Assembly: GCA_944329255.1 (NCBI GenBank)
Contig: CALVIA010000027.1
Location: 1-12,467 of the forward strand
From: an uncultured Bacilli bacterium
GTDB lineage: Bacteria; Bacillota_I; Bacilli_A; RF39; UBA660
Direction of reading: 5' to 3'
Length of the DNA: 12,467 nucleotides
Shown: positions 1 through 6,295 of the stretch, in pieces
How the letters are laid out: the number at the start of each line of letters is the position of its first letter
Position numbering within the stretch: the first letter of the stretch is position 1
Position numbers and translations under genes: made by a program
The notes under the pieces: model-generated
What the model saw: the letters and a program-made list of their open reading frames with translations, nothing else
What the model was told of the DNA's origin: nothing
Databases searched by the model: none

Positions 1-24
1 AATATAATAGTGTCAATATTATAT
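1..24 (-). terminator. Possible AT-only hairpin after rpe
   Basis: Bases 2-9 and 17-24 form a perfect 8-bp all-A/T stem around a 7-base loop (10-16), and the rpe stop codon lies in one arm. On the minus strand the loop contains TTGACA (11-16), a perfect -35 consensus. The element could therefore be a weak terminator whose T-tract lies beyond the window, or the start of the next gene's promoter. The window ends too soon to decide. Confidence 0.3.
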
Positions 25-666
25 ATTTATATCTTTACACATTTCTATAAATTTATTCTTGTCATCACTATTAACTAATGCACTGCCAATGACAAGCATG
101 TCTACTCCATTTTTAATACAATATTTAACAGTATTATTATTTATACCCCCATCAACAGAAATTATTACATTTAGTTTTGATTTATCAATAAATTCTCTTA
201 ATTTTTTTATTTTTTCTAAGGATTTATCAATAAATTTTTGTCCTCCTTGTCCTGGATTTACACTCATTATTAAAACCATATCAATAAAAGGAAGCAAATC
301 ATACAAAACTTCTACTTCAGTATCTGGATTAATACTTATTCCACATTTTATATTATGTGCTTTTATTTTTTTTATAATACCAATATCTTTTAAAATTTCA
401 TAATGAAATGTTATATAATGTACATTACTTAAATCAAATTTATTAATATAATAATCAACATCTAAAACCATTAAATGAACATCTAAAGGTACTTTTGAAT
501 TATTAATAATATAATTTATTTCATTATCATTAAAAGAAGTATAAGGTACAAATTTACCATCCATTATATCTAAATGTATATAATCTATATTTATATTATT
601 AAACTCATTCAAAGCATCTTCTAAATTATCTTTACAAGAGAGTAATGATGCACTTATCTTTACCAT
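19..666 (-). CDS. rpe: Ribulose-phosphate 3-epimerase
   Basis: This enzyme interconverts D-ribulose 5-phosphate and D-xylulose 5-phosphate in the cytosolic pentose phosphate pathway. The 215-residue product is a single TIM barrel of nearly family-standard length (usually about 215-225). The metal and catalytic residues are visible: H31 and D33 in HLDIMDG, H64 in DVHLM, and D172 in VDGGIN. The phosphate-binding loop MSVNPGQGGQKF lies near residues 134-145, and the N terminus (KISASLLS) matches the family opening. I start it at 666 rather than at the upstream in-frame ATG (729). The longer form would add 21 residues not found in the family and would run through the rsgA terminator and the rpe -10 box. 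GGTGAT sits just before the chosen ATG. In Bacillus the gene follows rsgA, as here, but here a terminator intervenes. It ends in TAA. Confidence 0.96.
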   Translation of the reverse strand: MVKISASLLSCKDNLEDALNEFNNINIDYIHLDIMDGKFVPYTSFNDNEINYIINNSKVPLDVHLMVLDVDYYINKFDLSNVHYITFHYEILKDIGIIKKIKAHNIKCGISINPDTEVEVLYDLLPFIDMVLIMSVNPGQGGQKFIDKSLEKIKKLREFIDKSKLNVIISVDGGINNNTVKYCIKNGVDMLVIGSALVNSDDKNKFIEMCKDINI

Positions 667-684
667 ATTATCACCAATATTATA
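667..684 (-). promoter_or_regulatory. rpe -10 box and ribosome binding site
   Basis: On the minus strand a perfect TATAAT lies at 679-684 and GGTGAT at 670-675, followed by the rpe ATG at 666. Only 12 bases separate the -10 hexamer from the ATG, so transcription would start about at the ribosome binding site. A -35 element is not convincing: TTGATA at 705-710 gives a 20-base spacer. The motif is read directly; its promoter function is inferred. Confidence 0.5.
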
Positions 685-693
685 ATAACATAC

Positions 694-721
694 AAAAAAA
701 AGAGTATCAATAAGTACTCTT
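694..721 (-). terminator. Rho-independent terminator overlapping the rsgA 3' end
   Basis: On the minus strand AAGAGTA pairs with TACTCTT (715-721 with 700-706), a 7-bp stem around an 8-base loop. An adjacent G-U pair could extend it. A run of T follows (694-699). The rsgA stop codon TGA (707-709) lies inside the loop, so the terminator is built partly from the last codons of the gene. It should end the rlmN-stp-prkC-rsgA transcript before rpe. Confidence 0.75.
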
Positions 722-1546
722 AATTTCATTTACAAATTTAATATAATTTTCATATCTACTTTTTAAAATAATTCCTTTATCAACCAATCTTTTTATTTCA
801 CAATCTTCTTCTTTTATATGCATACAATCTCTATATTTACATTTATCTTTATATAAATTAAATTCAATCATATTGTCTCTTATATCTTCTTTTTTCATTT
901 CATTAAAACTTAATGAACTAAAACCAGGTGTATCAGCTACATATCCATTAAATAAAGGTATTAATGTAACATGTCTTGTTGTATGTTTTCCTCTATTTAA
1001 AGCATACGAAATATCATTAGTTTTAAGTTGTAAAGAACTATCTAATTTATTTAACAAACTAGATTTACCAACACCACTTTGACCAGTAATAACAGTTATT
1101 TTATTACTAATTATTGATTTAATTTTATTAATTTCAGTATTAATTATAACTTCATAACCTATATTTTTATAATAATCAATATATTTATTTATATCACTTT
1201 CATTTGTAATTAAATCTAATTTTGTTAAACAAATAATTGGTTTAATATTATTAAATTCAATTATATTTATAAATTTATCAATTAAATTAGAACTGAAAAG
1301 AGGATTAACAACACTCATAACAACAATTGCTTGATCTATATTACATATAGGTGGCCTTATTAACTTATTTTTTCTATTTAAAATATTAGTTATAATTAAT
1401 TTTTTTTCATCAAATATTACTTTATCTCCAACCATTGGAATAATGTTTTTTTTTCTAAAAACACCTTTTGCTTTACAAATATAAGTAGAATTATCACTTA
1501 CAATATAAAATAAATCACTTATATTTTTTACAATTAATCCTTCCAT
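707..1546 (-). CDS. rsgA: Ribosome small subunit-dependent GTPase RsgA
   Basis: RsgA (YloQ/CpgA in Bacillus, YjeQ in E. coli) is a circularly permuted GTPase that checks late 30S subunit maturation. The 279-residue product has an N-terminal OB-fold region (about 1-65). The permuted GTPase follows: G4 motif TKLD at 108-111, P-loop GQSGVGKSS at 155-163, the RGKHTTRH switch at 185-192, and G3 DTPG at 205-208. The C-terminal zinc site has ligands C236, C241, H243 and C249, with the family's C-x4-C-x-H-x5-C spacing. The start ATG overlaps the prkC stop by one base (TAATG) and has AGGTAG upstream, which suggests translational coupling. It ends in TGA, the only TGA stop seen in the window. Read with TGA as tryptophan it would extend by only about nine residues, so the stop is accepted. 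Confidence 0.97.
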   Translation of the reverse strand: MEGLIVKNISDLFYIVSDNSTYICKAKGVFRKKNIIPMVGDKVIFDEKKLIITNILNRKNKLIRPPICNIDQAIVVMSVVNPLFSSNLIDKFINIIEFNNIKPIICLTKLDLITNESDINKYIDYYKNIGYEVIINTEINKIKSIISNKITVITGQSGVGKSSLLNKLDSSLQLKTNDISYALNRGKHTTRHVTLIPLFNGYVADTPGFSSLSFNEMKKEDIRDNMIEFNLYKDKCKYRDCMHIKEEDCEIKRLVDKGIILKSRYENYIKFVNEIKSTY

Positions 1547-3270
1547 TACTCTACCTGTACATCATCAGTAATATCAGGATTTGATGGTATAGTTTCATTT
1601 TCACTCTTAGGTTTTACAGCAATTTTAATTGTTAATTCCGCTCCCCTTACAATCAAACTATCTACTCTTCTATTTTGACTTATAATAGTTCCTTCACTAA
1701 CAGAATCAGTTTCTACTTCTTCTATATATAGTGTTAATTCATATTTTTCAGCAAAAGCCTGTACTTCTTCTAAAGTATACGTAGTTAAATCAGGATATAC
1801 AACTATATTAGGATAATATAAAATTACCTGATCGCCTTTATTTAATTCACCTTCTTTTGGGCTTTGATCTATAATAACGTCTTCTTTATCTTCATATAAA
1901 GAAACATCTTCTACATCTTTTGATTCTATTGTTACAGATAATCCTAATAACTCTAATTTTGCTTTTATTTCATATATATTTTTATCAGTATAATCTTCTA
2001 TAACAATCTTTTCACTACCTTTAGATTGATAAATAGTTATCGTACTACCTTTTTTTATTGTTCTATTAGCTGCCGGATCTGTTTTTACAACTAAACCTTC
2101 TTCAACTTTATCACTATAAATATCTTTTATTGTAACAGATACATTAAACCCAGCTTCTTCTAATATTTTTTCAGCTTCTACAACGCTTTTATTGGATACA
2201 TCTGGAATTTTTACATCTGGAACTTTAGTTATAATAGGTAAAAATATAAATAAAGATATACCCAAAATAACTATTACTCCAATTATTGTTCCTAAAATCC
2301 AAGCAAATTTATTATTATTTTCTTTTTTATTATCAACCTTTTTAATTTCTAACTCCTCACTCTCATGTTTTTCTTCGTTTTTTAATTTTTCTACTTGTTC
2401 ATCAAATTCAGGATATTGATATTTAATTTTTTCTTCATTTAAATTTTCTTCATCTAAGCATTTACACAAATCATAATACATATCCCTTGCAGAATCATAT
2501 CTGTTTTTAGGATTTTTAGCACATGATTTCAAAATAATATTTTCTACACTTTGTGGAATTGATTCATCAAATTCTTTTACAGAAGGAATTGGTTCTTTCA
2601 TTTGTTTTAAAGCAATTTCAACCGCATTTTCTCCTCTAAAAGGAAGAGTTCCAGTAACAAGTTCATACATTAATATTCCTAATGAATAAATATCACTTTT
2701 AAAAGTTGCTCCCTTACCAGCAGCTTGTTCTGGCGGAAGATAATGAACAGAACCCATTACTGAATTAGTTTGAGTAAGTTGTGTACTATTAAGAGCAACA
2801 GCAATACCAAAATCAGTTATTTTTACAAGCCCATTATCTAATATTAAAATATTTTGAGGTTTAATATCCCTATGTATTATAAAAGAGTCATGAGCATGTG
2901 CAATACCATCTGTTAACTGTTTCATTATATCAATAACTTCTGAAATAGATAACCTAGTTCTTCTTTTTATTAATTGTTTTAAATTTTTACCTTCAACATA
3001 TTCCATAACTATGTAAAAATCACCATCATCCTCACCAACATCATACATTTCAACAATATTAGGATGATTTAATGATGATGCAGATAATGCTTCTCTTTGA
3101 AATCTTCTTACAAATTTTTCATCATTTGATAGATCTCCTCTTAAAACTTTAACTGCAACTTTTCTATTTAAAATCAAATCATTAGCAAGATAAACATTTG
3201 CCATTCCACCTTCACCAATAACTCGAATTATCTCATAACGATCATTAATTTTTTGTCCTTTTACTATCAT
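1546..3270 (-). CDS. prkC: PASTA-domain Ser/Thr protein kinase (PrkC/PknB type)
   Basis: This is a membrane kinase that senses peptidoglycan fragments or lipid II through extracellular PASTA domains and phosphorylates division, wall and translation proteins. The 574-residue product has an intact Hanks kinase domain (about 11-272): glycine loop GEGGMANV at 19-26, K41, E60, HRDIKPQN at 133-140 with catalytic D135, and DFG at 153-155. An activation loop rich in Ser/Thr precedes GSVHYLPPEQA. A charged juxtamembrane linker (about 275-320) leads to one membrane helix (about 322-347). Three PASTA repeats follow (about 353-416, 421-487, 490-553), then a short acidic tail. The start overlaps the stp stop by one base. 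The ribosome binding site is weak (GTGGTG), so coupling to stp translation is likely. Kinase and opposing phosphatase are adjacent, as in Bacillus and Streptococcus. Confidence 0.97.
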   Translation of the reverse strand: MIVKGQKINDRYEIIRVIGEGGMANVYLANDLILNRKVAVKVLRGDLSNDEKFVRRFQREALSASSLNHPNIVEMYDVGEDDGDFYIVMEYVEGKNLKQLIKRRTRLSISEVIDIMKQLTDGIAHAHDSFIIHRDIKPQNILILDNGLVKITDFGIAVALNSTQLTQTNSVMGSVHYLPPEQAAGKGATFKSDIYSLGILMYELVTGTLPFRGENAVEIALKQMKEPIPSVKEFDESIPQSVENIILKSCAKNPKNRYDSARDMYYDLCKCLDEENLNEEKIKYQYPEFDEQVEKLKNEEKHESEELEIKKVDNKKENNNKFAWILGTIIGVIVILGISLFIFLPIITKVPDVKIPDVSNKSVVEAEKILEEAGFNVSVTIKDIYSDKVEEGLVVKTDPAANRTIKKGSTITIYQSKGSEKIVIEDYTDKNIYEIKAKLELLGLSVTIESKDVEDVSLYEDKEDVIIDQSPKEGELNKGDQVILYYPNIVVYPDLTTYTLEEVQAFAEKYELTLYIEEVETDSVSEGTIISQNRRVDSLIVRGAELTIKIAVKPKSENETIPSNPDITDDVQVE

Positions 3271-4010
3271 TACTTAACACCACTTTCACACTCTAACAAT
3301 ATAACTGATATATTGTCAGTTCCACCTCTATTATTACTCTTTAAAATTAATTTATTTCCCTTATCTTCTAATGATAAATCCATTTTTAATACATTCTCTA
3401 TTTGTTCAACACTTAACATATTTGTTAATCCATCAGAGCAAAGTAAAATACCATCTATATTTGTATCTACATCAAATATATCAACTTCTGCAGGATTTAC
3501 AGCCCCCAAAGCCTTCATTAAAACATTTTTCTTAGGATGATATTTAGCATCTTCTTCACTTAATTCCCCTGTTGTAATTAATAAATTAACCAGTGTATGG
3601 TCTTTTGTAACTTTAAACAATTTGTAATCTTTATATACAAATCCTGAGCTATCACCAATATTTCCAAATAATAGATATTTATTAGTATAAATACATATTA
3701 CAAGAGTAGTACCCATACCTTTACTTTCTGCATGTTCATATGTATACTTAAATATTTTTTCATTTATTTCTGAAACAACTTTTCTTATCCAAGATATTGC
3801 ATAATCTTTATCTTTAAAAGAATCAACTTCATAAAATTTTTGTTTTAAATAATCAATAGCTATAAAAGATGCTACTTCTCCAGCTTTATGACCACCCATA
3901 CCATCAGCAACAGCCAATAAATATTCATTATTACTATTTGATAAAACAATTAAATTATCTTCATTATGATCTCGAACCTTTCCAGAATCAGTAATACTAA
4001 AAGTTCTCAT
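3270..4010 (-). CDS. stp: PP2C-family Ser/Thr phosphatase, partner of PrkC
   Basis: Stp/PrpC is a metal-dependent (PPM/PP2C) cytosolic phosphatase that reverses phosphorylation by the neighbouring kinase. The 246-residue product has the family length and metal-binding motifs: RDHNED at 13-18, ADGMGGHKAGE at 35-45 with D36, CSDGL with D193, and GGTDNIS with D232. The usual GDSR motif reads GDSS (119-122), with serine replacing arginine. That arginine is not a metal ligand, so activity is expected to remain. A strong ribosome binding site (GGAGGAAATT before ATG) partly overlaps the rlmN stop codon, and the 3' end overlaps prkC by one base. It sits within the rlmN-stp-prkC-rsgA operon. Confidence 0.95.
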   Translation of the reverse strand: MRTFSITDSGKVRDHNEDNLIVLSNSNNEYLLAVADGMGGHKAGEVASFIAIDYLKQKFYEVDSFKDKDYAISWIRKVVSEINEKIFKYTYEHAESKGMGTTLVICIYTNKYLLFGNIGDSSGFVYKDYKLFKVTKDHTLVNLLITTGELSEEDAKYHPKKNVLMKALGAVNPAEVDIFDVDTNIDGILLCSDGLTNMLSVEQIENVLKMDLSLEDKGNKLILKSNNRGGTDNISVILLECESGVK

Positions 4011-4019
4011 AATTTCCTC

Positions 4020-5033
4020 CTATCCATGGCTTCTTAACTGCCCACACGCAGCAGAAACCAGTCCACCAAATTCCTTTCTAATTGTAACACATATATTATT
4101 CTTTTTTAAAATATCATAAAATTCATTAAGAATATTCATATCACTTCTTTTATATTGAATATTATTAGTTTCATTATATGGTATTAAATTAACATAGCAA
4201 TTCATATTTTTCAATAATTTACATAATTCTAATGCACATTCTTTATTGTCATTTACACCTTTTAACATTATATATTCAAATGTAACTCTTCTATTTGTTT
4301 TATTAATATATTCTTTTACAGCATTCATAAGATTATCAAGAGAATAAACCCTATTAATTGGCATAATTAAATTTCTAAGTTCATTATTAGGAGCATGTAA
4401 ACTAATAGCTAAATTAACTTGTAATTTTAAATTAGAAAACTCAATAATCTTAGGAATAATACCACAAGTAGATATAGTTATATGTCTAGCACCTATATCA
4501 ATTCCTTTATTATCATTAATTATATTTATAAATTTAATAACATTATCATAATTATCAAAAGGTTCACCAATACCCATTAAAACTATATGACTAATTCTAT
4601 TTTTTATATCTTTTTCTATTTCTAATATTTGAAGAACCATTTCACAAACTTCTAAATTTCTTCTTTTTTTTAGTCTTCCACTTTCACAAAAAGAACATGA
4701 CATATTACATCCAACTTGTGTAGAAATACAAAGACTTATTCCATAATCATGATACATTAAAACCGCTTCAATTTTTTCATCATCATGTAATTTAAATAAA
4801 TATTTACATACATCCTTACCAATATCTTTTTTTAAAATTAAAATATTGTTTATTATAAAATCATTTTTCAATTTAGAAATAACATTTTTATTTAAATTAT
4901 TCATTAAATCAAAATTTACAACTCTTTTTTTATATAACCAATCAAATAATTGATCTGCCTTAAATTTTTTTTCATTAATATTAATAAAATAATTAATAAA
5001 ATCATCTCTTGTATAAGAATATATACTATTCAT
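4020..5033 (-). CDS. rlmN: Dual-specificity RNA methyltransferase RlmN (radical SAM)
   Basis: RlmN methylates C2 of A2503 in 23S rRNA (and A37 of some tRNAs) using S-adenosylmethionine and a [4Fe-4S] cluster. The 337-residue product carries the radical SAM motif CxxxCxxC at C109, C113 and C116. It has the accessory C102, seven residues earlier as in E. coli, and the methyl-carrying C330 in the AACGQL segment. Other family signatures are MGIGEPFDNYDN at 153-164, SLHAPNNELR at 211-220 and the MPINR segment. An RlmN N-terminal domain precedes the core. It is somewhat shorter than the E. coli protein (about 384). The ribosome binding site is GGTGATAAG. It is first in the kinase-cluster operon, the same place as yloN in Bacillus, and ends in TAG. 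A Cfr-type assignment (C8 methylation) is less likely given the synteny. Confidence 0.95.
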   Translation of the reverse strand: MNSIYSYTRDDFINYFININEKKFKADQLFDWLYKKRVVNFDLMNNLNKNVISKLKNDFIINNILILKKDIGKDVCKYLFKLHDDEKIEAVLMYHDYGISLCISTQVGCNMSCSFCESGRLKKRRNLEVCEMVLQILEIEKDIKNRISHIVLMGIGEPFDNYDNVIKFINIINDNKGIDIGARHITISTCGIIPKIIEFSNLKLQVNLAISLHAPNNELRNLIMPINRVYSLDNLMNAVKEYINKTNRRVTFEYIMLKGVNDNKECALELCKLLKNMNCYVNLIPYNETNNIQYKRSDMNILNEFYDILKKNNICVTIRKEFGGLVSAACGQLRSHG

Positions 5034-5057
5034 CTTATCACCATATCAATTATATCA
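5034..5057 (-). promoter_or_regulatory. Extended -10 promoter and RBS of the rlmN operon
   Basis: On the minus strand TGATATAAT (5049-5057) is a perfect extended -10 element (TG, one base, TATAAT). GGTGATAAG follows immediately before the rlmN ATG. Fifteen bases separate the hexamer from the ATG, so the transcript would start in or beside the ribosome binding site. No good -35 hexamer is seen at 16-18 bases; that region is the arm of the upstream terminator. Confidence 0.6.
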
Positions 5058-5059
5058 TA

Positions 5060-5098
5060 AAATAAAAAAATAAAATATGTAAATTTACATATTTTATT
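5060..5098 (-). terminator. Terminator of the rubredoxin-ferredoxin operon (30-base perfect palindrome)
   Basis: Bases 5069-5098 form a perfect 30-base inverted repeat with TGTAAATTTACA at the centre. On the minus strand a T-rich tract follows (5070 down to about 5060). It lies six bases beyond the ferredoxin stop codon and just before the rlmN -10 box. The arms are nearly all A/T, so termination strength is uncertain. The perfect symmetry also allows an operator role. Confidence 0.7.
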
Positions 5099-5104
5099 AA
5101 CAAT

Positions 5105-5584
5105 TTAGTTTTCATTTAAAGGTATTTTTTCTAATAATTTATCTACAATATTTTTTACTTCACTATCTTTTAATGATTCTAATAATTCATGAGATTTTTT
5201 AGACTGAGGAATCATATAACCAGCTTCTCTAAATAAATCTTCAATTATTACTTGATTAGAATAAATTAAAGCTTTTATTAATTTATTATTATTATCATTT
5301 TCAAGCATTTTCTGTAAAATACTATTTTCTTTTATTTTATTATTTGCAATTTTAAATAAAATACTAATTACATGATCATCCTTTTCTTGTTGTTTAGGCA
5401 AAATATTAGGGATCATACTAATAGCCTTAGAAGGACAGGCAGCCATACATGCACCACACCCTATACATTTTGAAAAATCTATTTGTCCTGTTTCATTATT
5501 AGTAGCACCAGTTGGACATACAAATAAACAAAGACAATCTTTAGTACACAATTTTAAATCTCTATATGCATGTGACTTTCCCAT
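5105..5584 (-). CDS. 2x[4Fe-4S] ferredoxin-like protein with C-terminal helical domain
   Basis: This is probably a soluble low-potential electron carrier. The 159-residue product has eight cysteines near the N terminus that can bind two [4Fe-4S] clusters. The second set is canonical: C40, C43, C46 and C50 followed by Pro ([12 protein letters not shown]). The first set is C13, C17, C19 and C23-Pro, a C-x3-C-x-C-x3-C-P spacing instead of C-x2-C-x2-C-x3-C-P. Residues about 65-159 look helical, carry no cysteine, and have no assigned function. A strong ribosome binding site (GGAGGTGG) precedes the ATG. The start overlaps the stop of the double-rubredoxin gene by one base, so the two are translationally coupled and likely work together. 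I recognise the general ferredoxin fold but not a named family, and the electron donor and acceptor are unknown. Confidence 0.85.
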   Translation of the reverse strand: MGKSHAYRDLKLCTKDCLCLFVCPTGATNNETGQIDFSKCIGCGACMAACPSKAISMIPNILPKQQEKDDHVISILFKIANNKIKENSILQKMLENDNNNKLIKALIYSNQVIIEDLFREAGYMIPQSKKSHELLESLKDSEVKNIVDKLLEKIPLNEN

Positions 5585-6210
5585 TATTCCACCTCCAAAA
5601 TTTTAATACTTGGCACCTTACAAATAGGACACATAGTTAATGGTGTTTCTCCAATGTAAATAAATCCACAAATATCACATACCCAAATTTTACTATTTTT
5701 TATATAAGACATACCTTTTTCTTTATATGTTTTAATAATACTATTAACTAAATTAGTACTCTTTAAAGCCCAATTAATAACTCTTTTAGCACCACGATCA
5801 TTATATTTAGAAGAAATATCCATAGCATTATTTAGCATAGTTAAATCATCTTTATATAATGAAATAATATCATCTAAATTTCCATCTTCATTATTAATTT
5901 TACTTTTAAAATATATATATAATTCATTAAATAAATTACTTTCTTCTTCTAAATACTGTTTATCACATGATTTTTTTAAATTAGAACAAATATATGCTAT
6001 TTCTGAATTTGTTAAGGATCTTAAATCTTCTTCATTATTATCCTCTATTTCAGTAGTATTAATTTTAACTTCTTCTTTTATTTCCTCGAATAAGTCTTTT
6101 GAAGAACCACATAAAGGACATTTCCAATCATCAGGTAAATCACTGAATTTTACTCCTTCTTTTTCTTCATCATAAATATAACCACATATTATACAACGAT
6201 ATTTTTTCAT
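5584..6210 (-). CDS. Rubredoxin-like protein with iron sites at both ends
   Basis: This is probably a cytosolic electron carrier or an oxidative-stress protein of anaerobes. The 208-residue product opens with a rubredoxin domain: C6 and C9 in CIICGYIY, then [12 protein letters not shown] with C31 and C34, and a shortened loop between the pairs. A low-complexity acidic linker (about 43-62) leads to a predicted helical segment (about 65-170). The product closes with a rubrerythrin-type rubredoxin domain (C178, C181, C194, C197, with [10 protein letters not shown]). The layout recalls rubrerythrins, in which a ferritin-like di-iron bundle accompanies a rubredoxin site. However, the whole protein contains no histidine and no ExxH motif, so a normal rubrerythrin di-iron centre cannot form. 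It is first in a two-gene operon with the ferredoxin-like gene. The ribosome binding site GGAGGT is strong. Confidence 0.85.
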   Translation of the reverse strand: MKKYRCIICGYIYDEEKEGVKFSDLPDDWKCPLCGSSKDLFEEIKEEVKINTTEIEDNNEEDLRSLTNSEIAYICSNLKKSCDKQYLEEESNLFNELYIYFKSKINNEDGNLDDIISLYKDDLTMLNNAMDISSKYNDRGAKRVINWALKSTNLVNSIIKTYKEKGMSYIKNSKIWVCDICGFIYIGETPLTMCPICKVPSIKILEVE

Positions 6211-6215
6211 CTATT

Positions 6216-6256
6216 ACCTCCAATTTAAGTATAAAGAAAAAAATTATATATTTCAA
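6216..6256 (-). promoter_or_regulatory. Promoter and RBS of the rubredoxin-ferredoxin operon
   Basis: On the minus strand TTGAAA (6251-6256) and TATACT (6228-6233) are separated by exactly 17 bases, five of six consensus matches each. The ribosome binding site GGAGGT is at 6216-6221 and the ATG is at 6210. The predicted transcription start, about 7 bases past the -10, falls on or next to the ribosome binding site. No operator-like repeat is seen. Confidence 0.7.
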
Positions 6257-6264
6257 TAATTTTT

Positions 6265-6293
6265 AAATAAAAAAAGTGTATTAATTACACTTT
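6265..6293 (-). terminator. Rho-independent terminator of ftsAZ
   Basis: On the minus strand AAAGTGTA pairs with TACACTTT (6286-6293 with 6273-6280), an 8-bp stem with a 5-base loop, followed by TTTTATTT. It begins two bases after the ftsZ stop codon, so ftsZ is the last gene of its unit. Confidence 0.85.
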
Positions 6294-6295
6294 AA

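Noticed and set aside
59..403. Plus-strand open reading frame opposite rpe
   Set aside because: It lies wholly on the reverse of a confidently identified gene, has no ribosome binding site, and its product is low-complexity Ser/Phe/Ile sequence typical of antisense AT-rich frames.
680..709. Alternative code in which TGA encodes tryptophan (Mycoplasma-like)
   Set aside because: TGA ends rsgA at the expected family length, tryptophans use TGG, and all long genes lack internal TGA despite the extreme AT content.
667..729. Upstream start giving Rpe 21 extra residues
   Set aside because: The extension crosses the rsgA terminator and the rpe -10 box. The family N terminus and the GGTGAT ribosome binding site both point to 666.
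873..1082. Plus-strand open reading frame opposite rsgA
   Set aside because: It is antisense to the RsgA GTPase motifs, with no ribosome binding site and no recognisable domain.
2192..2419. Plus-strand open reading frame opposite prkC, with a hydrophobic segment
   Set aside because: It is the mirror of the membrane helix and charged linker of prkC; its Ser/Phe-rich composition is an antisense artefact.
3253..3540. Plus-strand open reading frame opposite stp
   Set aside because: It is antisense to conserved PP2C motifs with no start signals.
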